A program made the translations under genes and the position numbers. The notes below the pieces were generated by a model. It saw nothing but the letters and a program-made list of their open reading frames with translations. It was not told the origin of the DNA and did not search any database. This document shows, in pieces, positions 9,077-18,556 of a DNA stretch of 64,000 nt. This stretch comes from an uncultured Muribaculaceae bacterium (GTDB lineage: Bacteria; Bacteroidota; Bacteroidia; Bacteroidales; Muribaculaceae): positions 151,872-215,871 of the forward strand of contig CAKUQQ010000004.1 in assembly GCA_934675575.1 (NCBI GenBank). The letters are read 5' to 3'. Each line of letters opens with the position of its first letter. Position 1 is the stretch's first letter.

Positions 9077-9108
9077 TTTGCGGAAAACGCGCAAAAGCGA
9101 TAACTTTG
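9077..9108 (+). promoter_or_regulatory. promoter of the GLUG surface-protein gene
   Basis: TTTG (9077-9080), 20-base spacer, TAACTTTG (9101-9108). The start is predicted near 9112, giving a leader of about 150 bases. Confidence 0.75.
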
Positions 9109-9151
9109 TAATAAAGTTGCACCCAAAATCTAAAGTCTGCAATTAAAAACC

Positions 9152-9193
9152 GCCCAAAGCATTAAACATTGGTGGAAGCCTTAATGCCTGGGC
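9152..9193 (+). promoter_or_regulatory. leader hairpin upstream of the GLUG gene
   Basis: GCCCA (9152-9156) and GCATTAA (9159-9165) pair with TTAATGC (9181-9187) and TGGGC (9189-9193), giving 12 base pairs with a small internal loop. No U-run follows, so it is not a simple terminator. It may stabilise the message or regulate it. Confidence 0.45.
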
Positions 9194-9262
9194 AGTTCCA
9201 AAATTCATGTTATTTCAGTTTTCAAGGTTTCCACAAAAAACAAACTTCTTTTTTTGAAGAGT

Positions 9263-12200
9263 ATGAGAAATTTTATTGAGAAATTGGTCGTAGCATTTGC
9301 AGTCATTGCCGCCGCGGCACAGCCATGCCATTCACAAGGCATTGTCTTTGCCACCGACAACGCAGCTTTCCCGACCAAAAAAACGGCAGGTGGACCGCGA
9401 ACGTTCAAGCTGGCAAACAGCAAGTTCACGGCAACCGACACACCGGCGACCAAGCCCAAGCAGGAGTCGCAAGTAGAGAAAACAAATGCCTCACGCAAGG
9501 CAAAACCACGCAAGGCGCTTGCCATGGCTGACGTGGTGGGCGGCGGAGTGATGACCTATGAGACCCTGTCGTCGAGCACACCAAGCGGCGGCCTCTCGGT
9601 TGATGTGACCAAAGCTGCCGACGACTCCATCGCCATCAGCAACTTCTACACACAAGGCATCACTATCAAGGCCAAAGTGGATTTTGCAAACAGCACTCTT
9701 TCAATTCCATGCCAGTCAATAGGCACAATCGACGGCAAAGGCTACAGCATAGCCGTAACCAATATTGTGGGCAACCCCGACCGTGAAGCTCCAATCTTGG
9801 GTAAAATTCTTGCCGACGGAAGCCTGTCGATAACCACTCCGTGGGGTTTCTTCCAAGACGGCACAACTCGCACCAGACTCACAATCAACGAGAAAACCGA
9901 GATTGAGAAGGCCAATGCCGTGATGAAGGCAGAGATGACCGACGGTTCCAGCCCAAAGGTGTGGAATGTGGTTGCCACACAGCAGGGCGCCAACTTGGTC
10001 ACCATCAAAAACTTCGGCAATCATGGTTGCACCATCGACATTGTGCTCTCTCACAGCGGCACTGCCACCATTGCGCAGCAAGTGGGCTGGAAAGGCACAT
10101 CTCACGGCAACTTCTACACCGTGGCCATGGATTGGGCACAAAACAAAGTGGCTGGCGGAACTATCAGCGGCAAACTTGCTGACAACACCATCAGTTGGGG
10201 CAACTGGACCATGCTCACCACCGACAGCTATGTGACCGGCAAATATGCCAACGGCAGCATAAGCAGCGACAAAGTGACATTCAAGCTGCCCGACGACGCC
10301 GCCACAAGCCTCGACGGCGAAGGCACTGAAGCCAACCCCTATAAGGTCAGAACTCTTAAAGACCTCAACTACATAGCCGATGCCGTGAACAGCGACAAGG
10401 AGCTTAAGTATGGCGACCCCGACGTGTCGCTGCACACCAAGACCTTCCTCGGCAAATATTTCCGTCTGGAAAACGACATCGACATGACCAACTACCGCTT
10501 TGAACCTATCGGCAACTACTGGACACAGCGTTTTGCCGGCACATTTGACGGCAACGGCCATAAGCTCATCGGACTCAATGTCAACACACGCTCTGCCGGG
10601 TTTGCCGGTCTGTTTGGTGTGGCCGACACGGCGTCTGTCATCAAAAATCTTGTAGTTGAGAAAGCCACAGTTTCTGGCGAATACTACTATTCAGGCATCA
10701 TTGCCAGCGCAAGTTTCGGTCTGGTGGAAAATTGCACCACAAGCGGCACTGTGACTAACACAGGCGTGTGCGCCGCCGGCATCGTTGCCTATGCCAACAA
10801 CATCAAGAACTGCTATTTCAGCGGCACAGTGTATGCCTTGGGCGGCAACGGCGGCGGCATAGCCGGACAGCTCAACGGCGTGGCCGACAACTGCCATGCC
10901 CGCGCCACTGTGTTTGTGTCGGGCTCCACATCAGGACGTCCTGCAGGCGGTCTGGTGGGCAATGTGTATGGCTCTAAAGCCTTGCTATCACACAGCTATT
11001 TCACTGGCAAGGTCAATGGCACAATCAAGGAAGATATGCACGTGGGCGGTGTGGCCGGCGAAGTGGTGCTCGGCACTGTTGACGGCTGCTTTGCGGCTGC
11101 CGACGTGACCGGCCTCAGCAGCGAGGCTTGCGTGGGGGGCGTGGTAGGCTACTTGCGCGGCAACGTGTCAAACTGCTATTTCACTGGTCTTTCTTCTTGC
11201 TACAACTCCAAGAAAGTGGGTGGCATCACCGGTTTCATCTCTGCCACTCTTTCTGGCAAGGGCGACACCATTCAAGCCTCTGTAAAGAACTGCTACTTTG
11301 CCGGACGCATCAGAGCCGATGTGTTCCTCTACGACCCTCAGACAGGCGCACGCGAAACTCTTGGCACCGTGTATGAGGCCGTACACCCAACTATTGAAAA
11401 CGTGTACTACGACCGCCAGATGCTCAACTACAATTCTGTGCAAGGCAAGGCCACAACAGCCGAACTGACGAGCGCCGACGGTCCCAAAGGCTTCTCTGCC
11501 GACAAATGGGTGTTTACAAAAGGCTACTACCCACGCATCAAGGGCTTGGAGAACACTCCCGAAGCCCAGTTGAGCGCAACTGCACTCATCATGGACCCAG
11601 CCTTCCCCGACAACACTGAGCGTGTGGCAAATGACTTTGCCATCAATGCCCTCGGCAGCACAAAGGCTTACATTCTTAAAGGCTACGAAACCGACAATGC
11701 CAAAATCTCCACCAAAGGCGAGTGCGGCACCATCAGCGACAACACCTACAAGCTCAACGGCACTTTCGGTGCCGACACCGTGGCCATTGTGGCAATGGAC
11801 GCAAATGGCAACATGGACGGCAACATAGCACCGCGCATCTACAACCTCAAGGTTGCTCCAAAGGTGTTTGAGGGCTCTGGCTCGCAAACCGACCCTTACC
11901 TCATCAAGACCAAGGCCGACTTGATTAAACTGAGTGAGGTGACATCAAAGATACGCCAGTTCTACAACGACACTTATTTCTTGCAAACTGCCGACATCGA
12001 CCTTGAGCACGACGAGGCTTTCACTGGCCTCTGCACCGGCGATGACAAGACCGACAAGTTCCAAGGTCACTACGACGGTGGCGGCCACACAATCGACAAC
12101 ATGAAGCTGAACTTCGTGGTGTGGGACACTCCACCGAGCGGCAACAAATATGGCAGCCTCGGCGACAACAACATCTACAAGGGCTTCATTGGCGTGCTTG

Positions 12201-15200
12201 CCAAGCAAGGCTCGGTGAGCAACCTCACCATAGGTGCTGGCAGCGACTTGCAATTCACTGGCTATGCCGGTGCGTTTGTGGGCTACTGCTACGGCAAGGT
12301 CATCAACTGCAAAAACTACGCTAAGATAACCAACTACACCAGCACCACTGGCGGCATCGTGGGCAGCTCTCTTGCCGGAAGCGAAATCAGAGATTGCTTC
12401 AATGCCGGTGAAGTGCTCGGCGGCACCACCAACGTGGGCGGCATTGTGGGCACAGCTGTAGGCGTGATTGAAAATTGCCAAAACGTGGGGTGGGTTGAGA
12501 CCAAAAAGCTCTCCACACGTTCACCAGGCCGCATCGTGGGCGGTATTGCCGGTAGCGCAAACGGCACAACTATTACCAACGTTGTCAACGCCGGCCATGT
12601 GCAAAGTGCAGTTGAGTCAGCCGGAGGCATCGTTGGTCAGCAGATTTCTGGCGACAACCTGATTTCAGGCGCTGTCAACTACGGCACCGTATTCTCAGTG
12701 AAAGGAACAAAGACCGGAGCTATCGCCGGCGACTACAAGACCAACGGCAAGGTGGAGAATGTGTATTTCGACGCTCAAAGCACAGGTCTCAAAGCAGCTG
12801 CCAACGATGGTAGCCTGAAGATGAGCAGCATAAAGACCACCGATTTCACGTCGGGCAAGGCACTCAAAGGCTTGTCTGCTGACGTTTGGCAGTTTGAGGC
12901 AAACCGCTACCCTATTCTCAAGCAGTTTGCTGCCGACACACTCGTCAAAGAATCATCTTCGGCAATCATAAGCCTTGCAGGAGCCGAGAATGTGAAGCAA
13001 ATGAGCTCCAACGCCACCCTCGCCTCGGCCGATGGCTTGAAGTGGGCTCTCTCGCAAGGCGACAACTTCAGCATCGACGGCAACACCCTCTCCGTGCCTA
13101 AGACCGAAAGCGGCGTTTTGCGCGACACACTCACCGTGTCGGCTGGCGGCTATGTGAAACCCATCGCACTTGCCGCTGTGCGCAAAATCAACCTCAACGG
13201 CGAAGGCACTGAAGCCAATCCATACCAGATTGCCTCTACTGCCGACTGGAGCGAAGTGGGTAATTACATGACCGAAACCGGCTCGTCGCTCGACGGCATC
13301 TATCTGAAAGTGCTTAACGACATCTCGTTTGCCGACACCACATTTGTGCCGCTCGCAAGCGATGGCACAACATCGTTCTGCGGCACACTGCTCGGCAATG
13401 GCAAGACCATATCGGGGCTTAATGCCACCACCAAGGTCAAGAACTTTGCAGCTATCATGACTATGGGCACAGGCGGCTCGATTAACGATCTCACCCTCGA
13501 CGGCAAGTTCACTTCCACCGCCGACTATGTGGCTGGTTTCGTGGGCAACAACAACGGCACGATTGCCAACTGCATCAACAAGGTGAGCATTGTGAGCGAC
13601 CGCAGCTATGCCGCAGGTTTCGCTGCACAAGCCGGCAGCAATGCCAAGTTCACCAACTGCCGCAACCTCGCCACCATAAGCAGCTCGTCATCATACGAGG
13701 CTGGTATTCTCGCCTACAACAACGTGAGCGGTGTGGAACTCATCGACTGCACCAACGAGGGCGAAATCAAGAACTCAGGATCACGCAGCCAGTATGTGGC
13801 AGGTCTTGTGGGCTACTCTCAAGGCATAAGCCACATACGCAGCGTCAACAAGGCCGACGTCAGCAACCCTGCCAACTACTGCACCGCTGGTGTGCAGGCT
13901 TTCGTGCAAGGTGCCGACTCCGTGAAATTTGTTGACTGCCACAACGAAGGCAACATCATTTCGGGCGACAATGCCGCCGGAATTCTTGCCTCTACACAGT
14001 CGTCAACCAACAAAGCTCCAATCAGCGCCACAGGATGCTACAACACCGGCGACGTAAGCACATCGCTCTCCAAGAGCGTGCACGGCGTGGCTGGCCTGTT
14101 TGGTCTGCTCAACCCTGGCAGCTACATCGCCGACTGCTACAACACCGGCAACATTTTGTCGGAGAAGTCTGTCTATACTGGCGGCATTTGGGGTGAAGGC
14201 AACGATGCCTCGGCAGACAAGCAAATTATCATTAAACGCTGCTACAACAAGGGCAGCGTGATAGGCGCAAACTATGGTGGTGGCATCGCTGGTTCTGTTC
14301 CGGCCTACGCTACACTCGACAGCTGCTACAACGTGGCCGAAATCAGTGCCAAGTTTGGTGCTGGTGGCATCACTGGTGCCGTGATGGGCGAATATGTCAA
14401 TATCTTCAACAGCTGGAATGCCGGCGACGTTACCACAAGCGAGAATGGTGCTGGCGGCATCAATGGCTATGGTAACTACTATGCACATGTCACCAACTGC
14501 TTCAACACCGGTAACGTGAACGCTGGCACTAACAACGCCGGCGGTCTGGGCGGACAAGGACGCGTTACCTACACCAACTGCTACAACACCGGCAACGTCA
14601 ACGCTGCCAAAAATGCCGGAGGCTTGCTTGGCGAGCCTTCTGCCGAGAGCAGCATAGGTCCAGGTTCACAGCTCTACGCTTGCTATAATGCCGGCAAGGT
14701 GACTTGCGACGACGCAGCCACACTCGGCACCGTAATAGGTGCAAAAGACCTGTTCTCGGCAGACCACGGCAATAAAGTGGAAAATGTGTTCTTCGTGACC
14801 GACTATGGCAAATCAGAAATCGACACCATAGGCGAAGGCATCAGCATGGCAGCACTTGCAGCCTTTGCTGTGAAGCCTACCGACAAGGCCGAGAGCGACG
14901 AGTATGGCTACGACCCGAATGCCGCTGGCTGGGAATATGGTGACGACTACACCTTGCCTATGATTCCTTCGTTGATTAACGACTGTGCCAAGGCTCACGC
15001 CGCAGCACTCGTGCTCAAAGACGGCGACACCTATGCCAACGTTGTGGGCGGTGACATGCACGTGGGTCTGCCAGACGGTGTCACATGGTCAGCTTCAAGC
15101 GATGTAGTGGCATTTGACGGAAGCCGTGCGTTTGTCACCAAGGCAAGCACCGACAAGGTGACACTTGTGGCCACTTGTGGCGATTTCGCCGGCAAGTGGA

Positions 15201-15388
15201 ACATCACTCTCAACACCACTTCGGGCGTAGATGGCCACCTGGCTCAAAAGCCTGTGGCAAGCCGTGACTACTACACCGTGGCAGGTGTCAAGGTGAGCAA
15301 ACCGAGCAACCACGACGGCCAAGTGTATATTGAGGTCACAACCTATAGTGATGGCACCACTGCCACTGCCAAGGTGCAAGACAAGTAA
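9263..15388 (+). CDS. giant GLUG-repeat surface protein, 2041 aa
   Basis: The start at ATG 9263 opens a Sec signal peptide (~26 residues, ending CHSQG); an upstream TTG at 9254 is less likely. After an N-terminal domain (~27-345), three large modules begin with nearly the same motif, G-x-GT/SQ-x-A/D-PY, near residues 352, 870 and 1312. Each consists of GLUG-type right-handed-helix repeats (turns such as GGIVG...NCYNTGNV) and is followed by an Ig-like segment. The last module has at least eight C/S-[YFW]-N-x-G-type turns in a row. The C-terminus (YYTVAGVKV... to TATAKVQDK) looks like a T9SS sorting domain, so surface anchoring is likely. GLUG proteins are adhesin-like or proteolysis-associated; no catalytic motif is visible. 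The ligand is unknown. Confidence 0.88.
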   Translation: MRNFIEKLVVAFAVIAAAAQPCHSQGIVFATDNAAFPTKKTAGGPRTFKLANSKFTATDTPATKPKQESQVEKTNASRKAKPRKALAMADVVGGGVMTYETLSSSTPSGGLSVDVTKAADDSIAISNFYTQGITIKAKVDFANSTLSIPCQSIGTIDGKGYSIAVTNIVGNPDREAPILGKILADGSLSITTPWGFFQDGTTRTRLTINEKTEIEKANAVMKAEMTDGSSPKVWNVVATQQGANLVTIKNFGNHGCTIDIVLSHSGTATIAQQVGWKGTSHGNFYTVAMDWAQNKVAGGTISGKLADNTISWGNWTMLTTDSYVTGKYANGSISSDKVTFKLPDDAATSLDGEGTEANPYKVRTLKDLNYIADAVNSDKELKYGDPDVSLHTKTFLGKYFRLENDIDMTNYRFEPIGNYWTQRFAGTFDGNGHKLIGLNVNTRSAGFAGLFGVADTASVIKNLVVEKATVSGEYYYSGIIASASFGLVENCTTSGTVTNTGVCAAGIVAYANNIKNCYFSGTVYALGGNGGGIAGQLNGVADNCHARATVFVSGSTSGRPAGGLVGNVYGSKALLSHSYFTGKVNGTIKEDMHVGGVAGEVVLGTVDGCFAAADVTGLSSEACVGGVVGYLRGNVSNCYFTGLSSCYNSKKVGGITGFISATLSGKGDTIQASVKNCYFAGRIRADVFLYDPQTGARETLGTVYEAVHPTIENVYYDRQMLNYNSVQGKATTAELTSADGPKGFSADKWVFTKGYYPRIKGLENTPEAQLSATALIMDPAFPDNTERVANDFAINALGSTKAYILKGYETDNAKISTKGECGTISDNTYKLNGTFGADTVAIVAMDANGNMDGNIAPRIYNLKVAPKVFEGSGSQTDPYLIKTKADLIKLSEVTSKIRQFYNDTYFLQTADIDLEHDEAFTGLCTGDDKTDKFQGHYDGGGHTIDNMKLNFVVWDTPPSGNKYGSLGDNNIYKGFIGVLAKQGSVSNLTIGAGSDLQFTGYAGAFVGYCYGKVINCKNYAKITNYTSTTGGIVGSSLAGSEIRDCFNAGEVLGGTTNVGGIVGTAVGVIENCQNVGWVETKKLSTRSPGRIVGGIAGSANGTTITNVVNAGHVQSAVESAGGIVGQQISGDNLISGAVNYGTVFSVKGTKTGAIAGDYKTNGKVENVYFDAQSTGLKAAANDGSLKMSSIKTTDFTSGKALKGLSADVWQFEANRYPILKQFAADTLVKESSSAIISLAGAENVKQMSSNATLASADGLKWALSQGDNFSIDGNTLSVPKTESGVLRDTLTVSAGGYVKPIALAAVRKINLNGEGTEANPYQIASTADWSEVGNYMTETGSSLDGIYLKVLNDISFADTTFVPLASDGTTSFCGTLLGNGKTISGLNATTKVKNFAAIMTMGTGGSINDLTLDGKFTSTADYVAGFVGNNNGTIANCINKVSIVSDRSYAAGFAAQAGSNAKFTNCRNLATISSSSSYEAGILAYNNVSGVELIDCTNEGEIKNSGSRSQYVAGLVGYSQGISHIRSVNKADVSNPANYCTAGVQAFVQGADSVKFVDCHNEGNIISGDNAAGILASTQSSTNKAPISATGCYNTGDVSTSLSKSVHGVAGLFGLLNPGSYIADCYNTGNILSEKSVYTGGIWGEGNDASADKQIIIKRCYNKGSVIGANYGGGIAGSVPAYATLDSCYNVAEISAKFGAGGITGAVMGEYVNIFNSWNAGDVTTSENGAGGINGYGNYYAHVTNCFNTGNVNAGTNNAGGLGGQGRVTYTNCYNTGNVNAAKNAGGLLGEPSAESSIGPGSQLYACYNAGKVTCDDAATLGTVIGAKDLFSADHGNKVENVFFVTDYGKSEIDTIGEGISMAALAAFAVKPTDKAESDEYGYDPNAAGWEYGDDYTLPMIPSLINDCAKAHAAALVLKDGDTYANVVGGDMHVGLPDGVTWSASSDVVAFDGSRAFVTKASTDKVTLVATCGDFAGKWNITLNTTSGVDGHLAQKPVASRDYYTVAGVKVSKPSNHDGQVYIEVTTYSDGTTATAKVQDK

Positions 15389-15426
15389 TGTGACATAGAG
15401 ATTACACACAATCTAACCAAATAGCA

Positions 15427-15466
15427 GCGGAGCCGCTCCACATGTTGGGCGGCTCCGCTTATTTTG
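15427..15466 (+). terminator. intrinsic terminator after the GLUG gene
   Basis: GCGGAGCCGC (15427-15436) pairs perfectly with GCGGCTCCGC (15449-15458), followed by TTATTTTG. Confidence 0.9.
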
Positions 15467-15492
15467 TTCTTAATGCCACACCCGAAGACACG

Positions 15493-16368
15493 TCACCCCT
15501 TTTTGGTGACAAGCAGCATAACCGAAGCTATAATCAAGAAAAATCCTATCGCCACAACGGCGGTGAGAGGCTCACCAAATGCGCATATACCTATTGTCAT
15601 GGCAGTGAGCGGCTCAAGCGCGCCAAGCACGGCAGTGAGCGTGCTTCCTATGCGTTTTATGGCAAGAACCAGGGTTATGTTTGACAAAGCCGTGGGTATC
15701 AATCCAAGCATTATCAGCGACAGCAACGACAAACCGTTGGTCACGGGTTGTATGCCCCCGGTGAACATGGCAAATATGGCCATATACACCATGCCCAAAA
15801 AGAAAACATAGAAATTAAGCTTTGTGCTCTCAAGGTGGCGCACTTTAAGCACCGGCACAAACACCAGATACAAGGCATAGGTCAAGCCTGCCAAAAGCTC
15901 AATCGCAAGTCCCAGAACCGAAAATCCATGCTCCACAGAGCCGCCTGTGTTCGACAGGCACACCACTCCACCCACAGATAGAGCTATGGCAAGCACAACG
16001 CGCAGCGACAATTTTTCGTGAAAAAACGAGAGCATTATCAGCTCTGTGAACACTGGATATGAAAACAGCAGCGTGGTGGCAATGCCGCTCGGCATGTATT
16101 TGTAGCCATAGATGAGCAATATTGCCGACGCGTCATAGAGCAGCGACAATGCCGATATGCGCAAAAACTCGCCAAACGTGATTTTGAAGCCATAGTGCTT
16201 CACAACCATTATTCCGCCCATTGCCACACAGGCAAACAAAAACCGATACACCAGCACCGATTGCGTGAGCATGCCGCTCGCCAGAGCAGGCATAGAAAAA
16301 AGAGGTATGCTGCCGAATGTGCACGACGACAGCATGGCATACAGATAGCCCTTTGTTTTGTCAGTCAT
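15493..16368 (-). CDS. EamA/DMT-family transporter
   Basis: Inner-membrane protein of 291 aa made of two EamA halves with about ten hydrophobic helices in all; the internal repeat is recognisable (YMPSGIATTLLFSYPVF in the first half, LGLIPTALSNITLVLAIKRIGSTLTAV in the second). The drug/metabolite transporter superfamily exports metabolites, amino acids or sugars; the substrate cannot be read from sequence. It starts at MTDKTKGY. A minus-strand promoter (16396-16427) lies just upstream, giving a leader of about 25 bases. It converges on the GLUG gene, with the terminator at 15427-15466 between them. It is probably transcribed alone. Confidence 0.88.
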   Translation of the reverse strand: MTDKTKGYLYAMLSSCTFGSIPLFSMPALASGMLTQSVLVYRFLFACVAMGGIMVVKHYGFKITFGEFLRISALSLLYDASAILLIYGYKYMPSGIATTLLFSYPVFTELIMLSFFHEKLSLRVVLAIALSVGGVVCLSNTGGSVEHGFSVLGLAIELLAGLTYALYLVFVPVLKVRHLESTKLNFYVFFLGMVYMAIFAMFTGGIQPVTNGLSLLSLIMLGLIPTALSNITLVLAIKRIGSTLTAVLGALEPLTAMTIGICAFGEPLTAVVAIGFFLIIASVMLLVTKKG

Positions 16369-16395
16369 TAGCGATAACTTTCAAGAAAAACTTTG

Positions 16396-16427
16396 CAAAG
16401 TTACGCATTTGGCCATAATGCGGCAAG
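16396..16427 (-). promoter_or_regulatory. promoter of the EamA gene
   Basis: On the minus strand: TAACTTTG (16403-16396) with a cTTG at 16427-16424, 20 bases away. The -33 element is imperfect. Confidence 0.5.
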
Positions 16428-16485
16428 CCAGCCACTAAACCTCACACAACGCAAAGATTTTGCCACTGCGCCGGGTGAGTGCTGG

Positions 16486-17415
16486 TCAAGAAGCTCGGTA
16501 TTCCTTGGGGCTAACGCCAACATGGCGCTTGAAGAAACGTGAGAAGTGCTGAGGGTACTGAAATCCCAAATAGTCTGAAATCTGGCTCATGGTGAGTGTG
16601 TCGTCGAGCACAAGTTGTTTTGACAGCGACACTATCTTTTGCTGAATGTATTGCTGCGCGCTTTGCCCTGTTTCCTTGCGTATGAGGTCGCCAAAGTAGC
16701 CTGGCGACAGACAAGCCAGGTCGGCAAAATAGCTCACAGCCGGAAAACCGTTCTTCTCGCCATTGCCGTCTTTGAAATATTGGTTGATGTTTGCCTCAAA
16801 GTCGGCGAGCACGTCGGAATTCTGCTTGTGGCGTGTGTAGAACTGGCGGTCGTAGAAACGCATGCAGTAGTCAAGCACAAGTTTTATGCGGTCCACGAGC
16901 AGTGTCTGCGAATGGTGGTCAACAGGCATCTGCAACTCAAACTTTATGCTCTTAAACGTGTCGATTATCATCTGCTGCTCGCGAGCCGACAAGTGCAAAG
17001 CCTCGGCGGAGTCGTAGTCGAAAAAGTGATAGTCGCCTATGTGGCGGCCAAGCGTGGTGCCATATATCAAGTCGGGGTGAAAAAGCAACCCCTGCACATC
17101 ATGCTTCACAGGTGCGTTGGTGGTGTCGATTTCCACCACTTGCCCTGGAGCCATGCTCACAATGGTGCCGTCTTGATAGTCATAGTTTTTCCGCCCATAT
17201 TTCAAGGTGCACACATGCCCATGCTTGAGCCACATGGTGTAGAGGCCATACTTAAACTTAAACTTTGCATGCCCCACTTTTTGGGTTGCCTCGTTAAAGT
17301 CAACCACGCTCACCAGCGGGTGCAGAGTCTCAAAGCCAAAAAGCTTGTTATAGGCATCTACTGTGTCGATATTGTATAATGGCAATTTGCTGCCATTGTT
17401 GTCATTCTGTGCCAT
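16486..17415 (-). CDS. AraC-family transcriptional regulator
   Basis: 309 aa DNA-binding protein. The N-terminal ~190 residues form a cupin-like sensing domain (GQVVEIDTT... region), and the last ~100 form the two-helix-turn-helix AraC domain, with DTLTMSQISDYLGFQYPQHFSRFFKRHVGVSPKEYR as its end part (first and second halves both present). It is divergent from the carboxymuconolactone decarboxylase/cupin gene with 175 bases between, which suggests that it controls that gene and itself. A promoter of TTTG-N19-TAATTTTG form is at 17447-17477. The inducer is unknown. The downstream EamA gene has its own promoter. Confidence 0.9.
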   Translation of the reverse strand: MAQNDNNGSKLPLYNIDTVDAYNKLFGFETLHPLVSVVDFNEATQKVGHAKFKFKYGLYTMWLKHGHVCTLKYGRKNYDYQDGTIVSMAPGQVVEIDTTNAPVKHDVQGLLFHPDLIYGTTLGRHIGDYHFFDYDSAEALHLSAREQQMIIDTFKSIKFELQMPVDHHSQTLLVDRIKLVLDYCMRFYDRQFYTRHKQNSDVLADFEANINQYFKDGNGEKNGFPAVSYFADLACLSPGYFGDLIRKETGQSAQQYIQQKIVSLSKQLVLDDTLTMSQISDYLGFQYPQHFSRFFKRHVGVSPKEYRAS

Positions 17416-17446
17416 TGTCGCAGTGTCTTTTTTCTTTAACTGATGT

Positions 17447-17477
17447 CAAAATTAGAAATTATTTGTCACAGCACAAA
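17447..17477 (-). promoter_or_regulatory. promoter of the AraC regulator gene
   Basis: Minus strand: TTTG (17477-17474), 19-base spacer, TAATTTTG (17454-17447). The predicted start near 17443 leaves a leader of about 28 bases. Confidence 0.6.
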
Positions 17478-17590
17478 CACTTTGCACACCATAAAGGGAA
17501 TTGGGGTAAACATTACTGCAAAATTGATAATATGCCCCTAAACTGAAATTGTGAAATTTGCATCACGAACCATAACAAATTTGGCTCCAA

Positions 17591-18448
17591 ATGAAAAAAG
17601 GAACAATCATGGCCTTGGCTTTGTGCCTTTTGCCGACACTTGCCCTGGCTCAAAACGCTAACAAAATGGAAAAGAAAGTTATCAAACAAACAGCCGGCCG
17701 CACACAACTTGGTGAGTTTGCACCAAAATTTGCCGAACTCAACGACGATGTGCTGTTTGGCCAAGTGTGGAGCAGAACCGACAAACTCTCGCTGCACGAC
17801 CGCAGCGTGGTCACTGTCACCGCACTCATCAGCTCCGGAATCACCGACTCTTCGCTGAAATATCACCTGCAATCGGCCAAGGCCAACGGTGTGTCGCGCA
17901 CCGAAATTGCCGAGATAATCACTCAAATCGGATTCTATGCCGGTTGGCCAAAGGCGTGGGCGGCATTCAACCTCGCAAAACAAGTGTGGACTCCAGAAAC
18001 CAAGGCCGACGACGACAAGGCCGCCTTTGAGCAGAGCATGCTGTTCCCTCTTGGCGAACCAAACACCGCCTATGCAAAATATTTCATCGGACAAAGCTAC
18101 ATTGCACCGCTATCCAACTCGCAAGTGGGCATACACAACGTGTCGTTTGAGCCAGGTTGCCGCAACAACTGGCACATTCACCACGCAAAGAAAGGCGGCG
18201 GTCAAATCTTGGTGTGCGTGGCTGGCGAAGGCTGGTATCAGGAATGGGGAAAACCAGCACAAAAACTCCACCCAGGCGATGTGGTCAACATTGCCGCCGG
18301 CGTTAAGCACTGGCACGGAGCCACAGCCAACAGCTGGTTTGCACATCTGGCAATCGAGGTGCCAGGCACCGACACAAGCAACGAGTGGCTCGAACCTGTT
18401 GACGACAAGCAATACAAAGCCCTTGAGCCAGTCACTGCCGAAGAATAA
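17591..18448 (+). CDS. carboxymuconolactone decarboxylase-like/cupin fusion, secreted
   Basis: 285 aa with an N-terminal signal peptide (MKKGTIMALALCLLPTLALAQ). Residues ~35-125 are a carboxymuconolactone decarboxylase domain with the helix HDRSVVTVTALI and the segment GFYAGWPKAWAAFNLA; the CxxC of peroxidase-type AhpD members is absent. Residues ~150-260 are a cupin with HIHH, a GGGQILVCVAGEG strand, PGDVV and HWHGA, a full metal-binding set. In Bacteroidetes such fusions often sit next to AraC regulators and are annotated as decarboxylase/cupin proteins, but no reaction is established. The signal peptide places it in the periplasm. A terminator follows at 18499-18538. I see no standard promoter box, which fits activator control by the divergent AraC protein. 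Confidence 0.87.
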   Translation: MKKGTIMALALCLLPTLALAQNANKMEKKVIKQTAGRTQLGEFAPKFAELNDDVLFGQVWSRTDKLSLHDRSVVTVTALISSGITDSSLKYHLQSAKANGVSRTEIAEIITQIGFYAGWPKAWAAFNLAKQVWTPETKADDDKAAFEQSMLFPLGEPNTAYAKYFIGQSYIAPLSNSQVGIHNVSFEPGCRNNWHIHHAKKGGGQILVCVAGEGWYQEWGKPAQKLHPGDVVNIAAGVKHWHGATANSWFAHLAIEVPGTDTSNEWLEPVDDKQYKALEPVTAEE

Positions 18449-18498
18449 CGATTTCTGTTAAGCAGTCTTTTTAACCGCACTGCCCTAACCCATAATGC

Positions 18499-18538
18499 AA
18501 CAGCCGCCCAAATGTTTTCTGGGCGGCTGTTATTTTGT
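18499..18538 (+). terminator. intrinsic terminator after the cupin fusion gene
   Basis: AACAGCCGCCCA (18499-18510) pairs perfectly with TGGGCGGCTGTT (18520-18531), then ATTTTG. Confidence 0.9.
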
Positions 18539-18556
18539 TCAATATTTTTATGCTCG

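Larger units (their letters stand above)
8871..9262. other. intergenic region with promoter and structured leader
   Basis: 392 bases without a credible gene. The first 180 bases hold a repeated TATTGCCC (about 9017 and 9048) and GCCCAAA/TTTGGGT inverted segments around 9020-9060. The second half holds the promoter at 9077-9108 and the hairpin at 9152-9193 that would form in the leader of the large surface-protein gene. No clear terminator follows the ATPase gene. Confidence 0.5.

Noticed and set aside
8871..9262. Possible riboswitch in the leader of the GLUG gene
   Set aside because: The 9152-9193 hairpin is a simple stem; no known riboswitch core could be recognised.
9716..10561. 281-codon minus-strand frame opposite the GLUG gene
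   Set aside because: Low-complexity Val/Ala/Gly composition reflecting the complement of Gly/Ala/Asn-rich repeats; no signal, motif or promoter.
10768..14760. Repetitive DNA inside the GLUG gene, considered as a CRISPR array or transposon
   Set aside because: The repetition is imperfect, in frame, and encodes GLUG turns; repeats vary in length and sequence, with no constant repeat and spacer pattern.
16639..17379. 246-codon plus-strand frame antisense to the AraC gene
   Set aside because: The AraC reading has clear helix-turn-helix domains; the antisense frame has none.
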